The translations under genes and the position numbers were made by a program. Below the pieces are notes generated by a model. It was not told the origin of the DNA. It searched no databases and saw only the letters and a list, made by a program, of their open reading frames with translations. Shown piece by piece: positions 1 to 5,951 of a stretch of DNA of 10,547 nt (the stretch's first letter is position 1; each line of letters starts with the position of its first letter). This stretch comes from an uncultured Nitrospinaceae bacterium (lineage in GTDB: Bacteria > Nitrospinota > Nitrospinia > Nitrospinales > VA-1), in the NCBI GenBank assembly GCA_938073925.1, contig CALJGH010000213.1, positions 1 through 10,547 on the forward strand. The letters are read 5' to 3'.

Positions 1-2379
1 TAAATGCTGGGCTTCGAAATATTTTTTGCAGACCAAGTTGTTGAGCATGAAAGGTGCGGAAATTTTTTCGCAGAGCGATTTGTTTTTGCGGGCCGTTGCA
101 ACGAGTGCCATGCGCATAACCATACATTCCTGGACTTGATCCATATCTTCTAGTAGGGCACATTTTTCTGAGATATCCTGCTTTTCTGGATTCAACAAAG
201 TAGCCAATTTCACAAGCTGGTGGCAGGATTTTTTGTTAAGAACACTTTCCCCCGATTCGCAAAAATCGAGTCCCACATTTTTCATTGTGTCGCCAAAAAT
301 ATTTGAGACCACATCCAGCCCGCGTGACATTCCAATGTTAGCTAGATAAATATCGGGAATCAGGTCGTTGTTGAAATCCCCGGTATCAATGCTCATGGTG
401 TTCTGAGTGGTGATGGGAATTATTTTGTCTTGATGGCGTATTTTTTTAAATTCGCCCTTGTCTGTGCCGTGATAGTACGTGTCGGCAACGCGATAGTCAT
501 TGCCAATCATCAGGTCAGGCTGCCCGTCCAGATTGATATCGGAAAGCAAAGCGGAATGAGTTTGACCGGGGATGCCTTTCATCGTCTGAATACTAAAATC
601 AAGATTATAGTTCAAAACCAACTGGTCAGTGGCTTGCTGTATCGGTTTGCGAGTTAGAATGCCCAAATAGTAATTGCCATTAATGATATCGAGATAGCCA
701 TCATGATTGATATCTGCGAAGGCCGAAGCGCTGGTGAGAAGAGCGTCGTCGTTGGGTACTTTTTTAACAACAATTTCTCCTTCTGTTGGAATGGGGTTTA
801 GTACTACATAATTTCCGTCGTTAAAAGTGGTCAGGAAAATATCCAGCCAACCATCGTTGTTTAAATCGACCAGCGCAATGTTGATGGCTTGTTTGTTTTT
901 GAGTTCGGCAACATCACTAAAAACTTTCCTGAAATTTTTCCCATAAAGGTTCTGGTAAAGTTCGAGTCCATTGTCAGTTGCAATAGCAAAATCCGTCCAT
1001 CCATCAAGGTCGAAATCTCCAGAGGCAATACCACGTCCAAAAAATAATGGATCGAAAAACATTTTTGGAGACATTGAATTCGAATAGGTGATTCCCATCT
1101 CGGTTCCGTTTCGGATGGTGAAAGGTTTTTCTTCCTGAGGATTCCTGGGTTCATGCGAAAGTGCCTGAACCTGAATGTTTTCTTGCTTGAGAATAATAGG
1201 GGACGCCTGCCGGGTTCTAGGTGCCAGTGAGAAATTCGTTGCAATATTTTGCGATGGGTTTTTTTTGTGGAAAGGATCGTCCACAATCTGGTCGTATTGT
1301 TGCAACCATTGAACGTGGCGATACTCTACGAATCCATTGGTGATGTAACCCAATCCAACGCCGATCACGAAAACAATTAGAAAAAGTTTTATCGCCAGGG
1401 AAATGGAAAACGTGCGCGAAACAATCATTGCCGAATAAATGCTGAAGGTACCGAAAGTGAACAGCAGAGTGGTGACAAATCCCGGTGCCAGACCCGACAT
1501 CATCAATGCCTGTGCGAGCATCAGATCGAAGGCTATTGGCAAGGGCATCAGCGTACCCATAAAGGACATCAGGCTGAGATTGATCAGGTTGATGGGTGCG
1601 CCAATCAACTTGTCGAAGCTCATTAAATGACTTGCAACAGATCCCAAAGCCCCGGCCAATAGCATGAGGGGGACTGTTCTTATAAAGATGTATTGCAGTC
1701 CTTTTAAATATTCGAAGGCTGCGCCTTTGGCGGCTTGCGACCAAGACTCCTTTGTGATGTCGCAAGAGGTGTCGATCTCACAAACGGTATTTTCGGTAGC
1801 CCGTCGTTTTTTGTCAGATATTAGCGGGACGATGAGAAGAATCAGTACAAAGGTTGCAAGCAGTTTGGACAGTGCCATATAAAAAGGAAAAATGGAGAAC
1901 AGCATGGTCAAGACGATGATGTTCAAAGTGGGTGAGCTGAACATGACCGCTAATGCCGTTTCCATTTTACTGCCAGCTTCATACATTCCTTTGGCGATGG
2001 GAGCAACACAATTGACGCAAACTCCGAGCGGTGTGCCAACGAACATTCCCATAAAACTATTGCGAAAACGTTTATCCGATGGTTGTCGCGGAGTGTATTT
2101 TAAAAGAGTGAAAAAACCTGCCGCGATAACAAGCCCGAATGCCATGCCGCGCCAATTGGTTTGATACCAGTTTAAGGTGGTAATCATTACCCGTGTAGTA
2201 AAGTCGGCGTTTCTCGATGCGTGGAAATGAGCCTCGTTAGTGAGAGGGTCTTCAAATGCTTCGGTGCCAGAAAGAGCGGCTTTCGTATCTAATGCAGGAT
2301 AGCGGGAGACCATCCAGAAGCTACAGGCAACACAGATAAGAAATATGAGAAGGACGGTGAATCTTCGATTAACAGGCAT
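1..2379 (-). CDS. ArsP/YraQ-like permease fused to FG-GAP repeat domain (C-terminus cut by window edge)
   Basis: Reading the minus strand from the ATG at 2379, the frame stays open to position 1, giving at least 793 residues. Residues 1-353 are strongly hydrophobic, with roughly eight to ten membrane segments (for example about 7-25, 78-93, 110-130, 140-160, 168-187, 230-250, 262-285, 300-318 and 330-350). The stretch around 117-153 has PLGVCVNCVAP, then an Ala/Gly-rich segment and SSPTLN. It resembles the conserved core of ArsP_1/YraQ (DUF318) permeases, which usually carry a CSC-type motif there; here it is C121-x-x-C124. After a linker (about 354-415) come five FG-GAP/VCBS-like calcium loops: DFDLDGWTD (455-463), DLNNDGWLD (505-513), DINHDGYLD (556-564), DINLDGQPD (614-622) and a degenerate DFNNDLIPD (668-676). 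They suggest an extracytoplasmic beta-propeller. The visible end has six cysteines (707, 719, 740, 752, 770, 784). The substrate is unknown. The frame is open a further 46 codons upstream of the ATG without another ATG, so the start is likely but not certain; no strong ribosome binding site precedes it. Several short antisense and alternate-frame reading frames across this region are shadows. Confidence 0.88.
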   Translation of the reverse strand, partial: MPVNRRFTVLLIFLICVACSFWMVSRYPALDTKAALSGTEAFEDPLTNEAHFHASRNADFTTRVMITTLNWYQTNWRGMAFGLVIAAGFFTLLKYTPRQPSDKRFRNSFMGMFVGTPLGVCVNCVAPIAKGMYEAGSKMETALAVMFSSPTLNIIVLTMLFSIFPFYMALSKLLATFVLILLIVPLISDKKRRATENTVCEIDTSCDITKESWSQAAKGAAFEYLKGLQYIFIRTVPLMLLAGALGSVASHLMSFDKLIGAPINLINLSLMSFMGTLMPLPIAFDLMLAQALMMSGLAPGFVTTLLFTFGTFSIYSAMIVSRTFSISLAIKLFLIVFVIGVGLGYITNGFVEYRHVQWLQQYDQIVDDPFHKKNPSQNIATNFSLAPRTRQASPIILKQENIQVQALSHEPRNPQEEKPFTIRNGTEMGITYSNSMSPKMFFDPLFFGRGIASGDFDLDGWTDFAIATDNGLELYQNLYGKNFRKVFSDVAELKNKQAINIALVDLNNDGWLDIFLTTFNDGNYVVLNPIPTEGEIVVKKVPNDDALLTSASAFADINHDGYLDIINGNYYLGILTRKPIQQATDQLVLNYNLDFSIQTMKGIPGQTHSALLSDINLDGQPDLMIGNDYRVADTYYHGTDKGEFKKIRHQDKIIPITTQNTMSIDTGDFNNDLIPDIYLANIGMSRGLDVVSNIFGDTMKNVGLDFCESGESVLNKKSCHQLVKLATLLNPEKQDISEKCALLEDMDQVQECMVMRMALVATARKNKSLCEKISAPFMLNNLVCKKYFEAQHL

Positions 2380-2489
2380 TGTGTTTATTATTGGGAAATA
2401 ACTTATTGGATAATAAAAAGGTAGAAAAGGCAACCCCCCCCCTCTTGTCAGGGGGATGTTTAAAAGCTCAATATTTTGTAATGCTCGTG

Positions 2490-2595
2490 CAATATGCAGG
2501 TTGGGCGCTAGTTTTTTTTAAGATCATATTTTTACCTTAAAAAAGCCTGGAAGTGGGAACCAAATTTAGCGCCTTGCCTGCAAGAACTCATATTG
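2490..2595 (+). other. Long nested inverted repeat, possible structured RNA or small mobile-element remnant
   Basis: Read as plus-strand RNA, 2496-2510 pairs with 2567-2581 over 15 positions: twelve Watson-Crick pairs, two G-U pairs and one U-U mismatch. Inside it, 2514-2522 (TTTTTTAAG) pairs perfectly with 2536-2544 around a 13-base loop. An unpaired segment, 2545-2566, contains TGGGAACCA. Outside, CAATATG at 2490-2496 matches CATATTG at 2589-2595, competing with the base of the main stem. The two wobble pairs become A-C mismatches on the minus strand, so a plus-strand transcript is favoured. I cannot match it to a known riboswitch or small-RNA family. It ends about 30 bases before the glnS -10 box, so it is not in the glnS leader inferred here. 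Confidence 0.5.
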
Positions 2596-2622
2596 GTAGA
2601 ATCCGTTCCATTGAAAAATGGG

Positions 2623-2631
2623 TGTTATAAT
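2623..2631 (+). promoter_or_regulatory. Extended -10 promoter for glnS
   Basis: TGT followed by a perfect TATAAT (2626-2631) forms an extended -10 element (TGn-TATAAT). No good -35 hexamer sits 16-18 bases upstream, which is typical for extended -10 promoters. The predicted start of transcription is near 2638, leaving a leader of about 40 bases before the TTG start at 2678. This position argues against translation from the ATG at 2618. Confidence 0.6.
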
Positions 2632-2663
2632 AAACTTTTATGTTTCCCGCCATGCATCAAGAA

Positions 2664-2680
2664 AGAGGAGAAAAATTTTG
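2664..2680 (+). promoter_or_regulatory. Shine-Dalgarno site and TTG start codon of glnS
   Basis: AGAGGAG at 2664-2670 is a near-perfect ribosome binding site, followed after seven bases by TTG at 2678-2680. The protein then begins MSEVDSPSNF, matching the position of the E. coli GlnRS N-terminus (MSEAEARPTNF). No comparable site precedes the in-frame ATG at 2618. Confidence 0.85.
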
Positions 2681-4339
2681 TCTGAAGTCGATTCCCCGTC
2701 TAATTTTATTCAAAACAAAATTGATGAAGATTTGAAGTCTGAAAAGGTTGCCGTTCATACGCGCTTTCCGCCGGAGCCTAATGGACATCTTCATATCGGG
2801 CATGCAAAATCTATTTGTCTGAATTTTGGGCTTGCTGTGAAATATTCTGGAACATGTAATTTGCGATTCGATGATACGAATCCAAGTAAAGAGGAAACGA
2901 AATATGTAAAAGCCATTCAGGAAGATGTGAAGTGGCTAGGATTCGATTGGGGCGATAATATGTTTTTTGCCTCCGATTATTTTGATCAGCTTTTTGAGTT
3001 TGCCGTTCAGTTGATCCAAAAGGGCAAAGCTTATGTTGATGATTTGAGTCCGGAACAGATACGCGAATATCGCGGAACTCTTTCAGAGCCTGGGAAAGAC
3101 AGTCCCTGCCGAAATCGAACGGTTGAAGAGAATCTCAAATTATTTCAGAAGATGAAAGCCGGAGAATTTGCAGAAGGGGAAAAAGTTTTACGCGCCAAAA
3201 TCGATATGGGTTCCGGCAATTTGAATATGCGTGATCCCATTCTCTATCGAATATTGAAAGCAACGCATCACCGAGTGGGAGACAAGTGGTGTGTTTATCC
3301 TATGTATGACTTCACGCACGGGCAATCGGACTCGATTGAAAAGGTCACCCACTCTCTCTGTACCCTGGAGTTTGAGGATCATCGTCCGCTCTATCAATGG
3401 TTTCTGGATGAGTTGGAAATTTACCATCCTCAACAAATCGAATTTGCCCGACTGAATCTCAATTACACTATTTTAAGTAAGAGAAAACTTTTGCAATTGG
3501 TCGAAGAGGGTCATGTGGATGATTGGGATGACCCGCGTATGCCAACCCTTTCGGGCATGCGCCGACGCGGTTACCCTCCCGAGGCGATCCGTGACTTTTG
3601 CGAGCGCATCGGAATTTCAAAGAGCAACAGCGTCGTCGATTTTGCATTGTTGGAACATTGCGTTCGTGAAGATTTAAACCGAACAGCAACTCGGGTGATG
3701 GCCGTTCTGCGTCCTCTTAAAGTTGTATTGGTGAACTATCCGGAGAATCAGGTTGAGGAAATGGATGCTGTGAATAATCCAGAAGACCCAGATGCGGGAA
3801 CCCGCAAGATGCCTTTTTCCCGTGTTGTTTATATTGAACAGGATGATTTTATGGAAGACCCGCCAAAGAAATTTTTTCGCCTTGGGCCTGGTCGTGAAGT
3901 CCGCCTCAAACACGCTTATGTAATTAAGTGCGAAGAGGTGGTCAAAAACGAGGCGGGAGAGGTGGTGGAGTTGCGTTGTACTTACGATCCAAATACGCGT
4001 AGTGGTTCGACTCAAGATGGGCGTAAAATTAAAGGAACTTTGCATTGGGTTTCTGCGGATCACGCTTATAAGGCAGAGGTTAGGTTGTACGATCATCTCT
4101 TCACGCATGAAAATCCGGCAGACGAAAAAGTATGCCCTGATTTGAAATCAAGCTTGAATCCGGACTCGTTGGAGATAATAAAAGAGGCTCTTTTAGAGCC
4201 GTATTTAAAAAACGCAAAAGGTAGATTTCAATTTTTAAGATTGGGTTATTTTTGTGTCGACACTACAATTTCTACTAATCCAATATTCAACAGGGTTGTC
4301 ACCCTTCGGGATACTTGGGCGAAAATTGTAAAAAAATAA
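2678..4339 (+). CDS. glnS: Glutaminyl-tRNA synthetase (GlnRS)
   Basis: Cytoplasmic class I synthetase that charges tRNA-Gln with glutamine using ATP. From the TTG start the product is 553 residues, almost the length of E. coli GlnRS (554), and it aligns along its whole length. The Rossmann catalytic domain (about 25-330) carries the HIGH motif at 39-42 (PNGHLHIGHAK) and the KMSKS equivalent LSKRK at 266-270. Family blocks such as RFDDTNP, YPMYDFTH, SLCTLEF and WDDPRMPT are intact. The remaining part is the paired beta-barrel anticodon-binding region, ending in the conserved NRVVTLRDTWAK. An in-frame ATG at 2618 would add 20 residues (MGVIINFYVSRHASRKRRKI) with no counterpart in the family, and it precedes the promoter. 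Bacterial GlnRS is generally thought to descend from a eukaryotic source by transfer; most other bacteria make Gln-tRNA-Gln with GatCAB. The gene appears monocistronic: it diverges from the permease gene and ends against a convergent pseudogene. Confidence 0.97.
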   Translation: MSEVDSPSNFIQNKIDEDLKSEKVAVHTRFPPEPNGHLHIGHAKSICLNFGLAVKYSGTCNLRFDDTNPSKEETKYVKAIQEDVKWLGFDWGDNMFFASDYFDQLFEFAVQLIQKGKAYVDDLSPEQIREYRGTLSEPGKDSPCRNRTVEENLKLFQKMKAGEFAEGEKVLRAKIDMGSGNLNMRDPILYRILKATHHRVGDKWCVYPMYDFTHGQSDSIEKVTHSLCTLEFEDHRPLYQWFLDELEIYHPQQIEFARLNLNYTILSKRKLLQLVEEGHVDDWDDPRMPTLSGMRRRGYPPEAIRDFCERIGISKSNSVVDFALLEHCVREDLNRTATRVMAVLRPLKVVLVNYPENQVEEMDAVNNPEDPDAGTRKMPFSRVVYIEQDDFMEDPPKKFFRLGPGREVRLKHAYVIKCEEVVKNEAGEVVELRCTYDPNTRSGSTQDGRKIKGTLHWVSADHAYKAEVRLYDHLFTHENPADEKVCPDLKSSLNPDSLEIIKEALLEPYLKNAKGRFQFLRLGYFCVDTTISTNPIFNRVVTLRDTWAKIVKK

Positions 4340-4519
4340 TTATCCTTTAAAAATGTAAGCTTGCGGATAAGATTGTCTTATTTCATCGAAAAAGCTCTTG
4401 TTCTGCATATGCTGTGGAGAGCCAAAAACCAAAACGAGTTGTGCGTCTTTCAAGTCGGCCTTAATGGATTCAGATACCCAGCCTTTATTTTCATCCCAAT
4501 GTTGTTATTCAGTTTTTAT
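4340..4519 (-). pseudogene. Decayed N-terminal fragment of a FIST-domain protein gene
   Basis: Read on the minus strand from an ATA at 4519, the translation is IKTE, a TAA stop, QHWDENKGWVSES, then further residues including AQLVLVFGSP and FFDEIRQSYPQAYIFKG, and a final TAA at 4342-4340. The pattern of W and GW near the start, a hydrophobic LVLVFGS strand, and an E-x-x-x-x-YP-x-A segment resembles the start of FIST_N (PF08495) signal-sensing domains. These normally continue into a GCST-GEI motif. Here the frame stops just where that motif would begin. The probable start codon is ATA and there is an internal stop, so this is a fossil rather than a gene. Its last codon touches the glnS stop codon (4337-4339), suggesting a deletion junction. 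The family assignment is from recalled motifs and is moderately secure. Confidence 0.55.
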
Positions 4520-4764
4520 AATTAGATTGGATGGCAGCTTTATAATGGAGGCTAATTTTTTTAAACCTCAGGCGACTCTATAATTCCCAGTTAAATGTTT
4601 TTCGTCAATGAATAATTGCGAGGTTTTTTCGATAATAATCGATTTTTCAACCCATTATCGAACTTCCAATATGAGTTGAAAAATCGGTTTAGATTTTTAA
4701 CGGTTTTAATTTAATAAGTTTTAGGAAAAAGTTTTTAAAACAGGGCTGTGTTCTATCATTTGCT
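4520..4764. other. AT-rich non-coding region upstream of dnaN
   Basis: I see no supported gene here. A 61-codon frame at 4398-4583 on the plus strand lacks a ribosome binding site and overlaps the FIST remnant in antisense. The region contains the pair of competing hairpins at 4630-4686, and otherwise AT-rich sequence with no DnaA boxes or iterons that would mark a replication origin. Confidence 0.6.
4630..4686 (+). promoter_or_regulatory. Two overlapping, mutually exclusive hairpins upstream of dnaN
   Basis: CGATTTTTCAAC at 4640-4651 is perfectly complementary to GTTGAAAAATCG at 4675-4686 (12 bp, 23-base loop). CGATAAT at 4630-4636 is perfectly complementary to ATTATCG at 4654-4660 (7 bp). 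The second stem's loop contains the first stem's left arm, and the first stem's loop contains the second stem's right arm, so as simple hairpins they exclude each other, although a pseudoknot is possible. They lie about 80 bases upstream of the predicted dnaN promoter, so they would act at the DNA level or in a longer transcript. Confidence 0.45.
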
Positions 4765-4793
4765 TTGACAGCTTTTTGCAATTGTGCTAAAAA
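4765..4793 (+). promoter_or_regulatory. Near-consensus sigma70 promoter of dnaN
   Basis: A perfect -35 TTGACA (4765-4770) is followed by a 17-base spacer and TAAAAA (4788-4793), preceded by TGC as an extended -10. Transcription should begin close to 4800, giving a leader of about 40 bases to the dnaN ATG. This is the strongest promoter visible in the window. Confidence 0.75.
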
Positions 4794-4800
4794 TCTTCAA

Positions 4801-4814
4801 GTCCAAAGTTGGAC
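4801..4814. promoter_or_regulatory. Palindrome at the dnaN transcription start, possible operator
   Basis: GTCCAA-AG-TTGGAC is a perfect 6-bp inverted repeat with a two-base centre. It lies at the predicted transcription start, a typical place for a dimeric repressor to bind. No known regulator motif was recognised, and a palindrome this short can occur by chance. Confidence 0.35.
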
Positions 4815-4839
4815 GTAATTGCAGTGATTGAGGAGTTTT

Positions 4840-5946
4840 ATGGAAGTTAGAATAAGCCGGGATGTGCTCCTGAATGGGGTTCACAAAGTTCAGGGAATAG
4901 TCGAACCTAAAGGCGCGATGCCCATTCTTTCTCACCTGCATCTTTCCGCCGAAAAAGATGGCATTTGCATTCGCGCTACGGATTTAGAGATTGGTACGCT
5001 GGGAAGTTACCCTGCCAATGTTACAACTGAAGGTGCGGTGACGCTCAATGCTAGGAAACTGTTTGATATCATCAAAGAGTTACCCAACGAAGAAATTTAT
5101 ATCAAAAAAGAAGAGAATAACTGGATAACTTTGAAGTGCGGAAAATCCAAATTTCGTCTTCCTGGCTTACCGCCTGAAGATTATCCACCCATGCCCGAAT
5201 ACAGCAATAAGGTTCTTATAGAGTTCGATGGCAATATTTTAAAGGAAATGATCCGAAAAACTTTTTTCTCAGTTTCTCCAGATGAATCGCGTCAGGCATT
5301 GAATGGTTTGTTGTTAGAAACGGAAGGCGACAGTGCAACTCTCGTAGGCACAGACGGACACAGGTTGGCTCTGATCAGTCGACCGGTTACTTCTCATGCT
5401 GATAAAGGCGAAAAGGCTAATTTTTTGCTTCCCAAAAAAGCATTGTCTGAACTTTTGAAACTCATGGAGGGGGATGACGCAAAATTTGGATTCTCTTCAC
5501 ATGAAAACCATCTCGCTTTCATCCATGGTAAACAGGTCATCGTATCCAGAAAAATTGATGGCAAGTTTCCCAATTACCGACAAGTCATTCCTACTGATAA
5601 CCCTTTAAAAGCTCAAGCCAACCGGGAAGATTTGACCCATGCGTTAAAAAGAGTCGCCCTCCTTGCCGATGAGAAATCGAAAATGGTACGCTTTGAGATA
5701 CAAAAGGGCAGTCTCACTCTGGTATCAGATAATACCGATCTGGGTGCGGCCGTAGAAGAAGTAGCTATTGAATACGATGGCGATGATGTATCTATCGGGT
5801 TGAATGCCAAATACGTTCTGGATATCCTGAATGTTATGGATGTTGAGGCGGTCACCTTCAACTTGAAGGATCAAAATCATTCCTGCTTGTTCACATCTGT
5901 CAACGATGATCAATACAAAAGTATTGTCATGCCAATGCGCTTGTAA
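4840..5946 (+). CDS. dnaN: DNA polymerase III beta subunit (sliding clamp)
   Basis: The product dimerises into the ring that tethers replicative and repair polymerases, and other clamp-binding proteins, to DNA. The ATG at 4840 follows a good GAGGAG site (4830-4835). A TTG at 4828 in the same frame would add four residues and is unlikely because it overlaps that site. The 368-residue length and the three repeated clamp domains of roughly 120 residues each match the family. Visible hallmarks are ATDLEIG (46-52), NGLLLETEG (145-153), TDGHRLAL (171-178), DGKFPNYRQVIP and the C-terminal VMPMRL. TDGHRLAL and the terminal residues help build the hydrophobic pocket for clamp-binding peptides. The gene is not next to dnaA, recF or gyrB here. 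It has its own promoter and converges on the radical SAM gene with only five bases between the stop codons. Confidence 0.98.
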   Translation: MEVRISRDVLLNGVHKVQGIVEPKGAMPILSHLHLSAEKDGICIRATDLEIGTLGSYPANVTTEGAVTLNARKLFDIIKELPNEEIYIKKEENNWITLKCGKSKFRLPGLPPEDYPPMPEYSNKVLIEFDGNILKEMIRKTFFSVSPDESRQALNGLLLETEGDSATLVGTDGHRLALISRPVTSHADKGEKANFLLPKKALSELLKLMEGDDAKFGFSSHENHLAFIHGKQVIVSRKIDGKFPNYRQVIPTDNPLKAQANREDLTHALKRVALLADEKSKMVRFEIQKGSLTLVSDNTDLGAAVEEVAIEYDGDDVSIGLNAKYVLDILNVMDVEAVTFNLKDQNHSCLFTSVNDDQYKSIVMPMRL

Positions 5947-5951
5947 TTTTT

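Larger units (their letters stand above)
2380..2677. other. Divergent intergenic spacer between the permease gene and glnS
   Basis: This 298-base spacer separates two divergently transcribed genes. It contains a run of nine C at 2434-2442 followed by a GGGGG at 2451-2455 that can pair with part of it, an elaborate inverted repeat at 2490-2595, and an extended -10 promoter at 2623-2631. An open frame in the glnS phase begins with an ATG at 2618, but this ATG lies upstream of the -10 box. I found no convincing sigma70 promoter for the leftward permease gene and no independent small gene. Confidence 0.7.

Noticed and set aside
430..2164. Several short open frames on both strands inside 430-2164, including minus-strand frames at 861-1286 and 1217-1765
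   Set aside because: All overlap the long minus-strand permease/FG-GAP frame in another phase or in antisense. None shows a recognisable domain, and the long frame has clear membrane segments and calcium loops.
2499..2509. GGTTGGGCGCT shared with 10294-10304, as a dispersed intergenic repeat
   Set aside because: Eleven identical bases are expected to recur several times by chance in a window this size, and the flanks do not match.
3188..4108. Minus-strand frames opposite glnS
   Set aside because: They lie entirely antisense to a full-length, highly conserved GlnRS and carry no recognisable motif.
4367..4383. ATAAGA-TTG-TCTTAT hairpin followed by TT, as a glnS terminator
   Set aside because: The stem is only six A/T-rich pairs with a very short T run, and it lies within the FIST remnant. 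It is too weak to call a terminator.
4398..4583. 61-codon plus-strand frame after glnS
   Set aside because: It has no ribosome site or recognisable domain. It overlaps the FIST-like minus-strand remnant, which explains the coding-like character of the stretch.
4584..5190. Replication origin next to dnaN
   Set aside because: No cluster of DnaA boxes, no iterons and no dnaA, recF or gyrB nearby. The single TTATCCACC at 5182-5190 lies inside the dnaN coding sequence.
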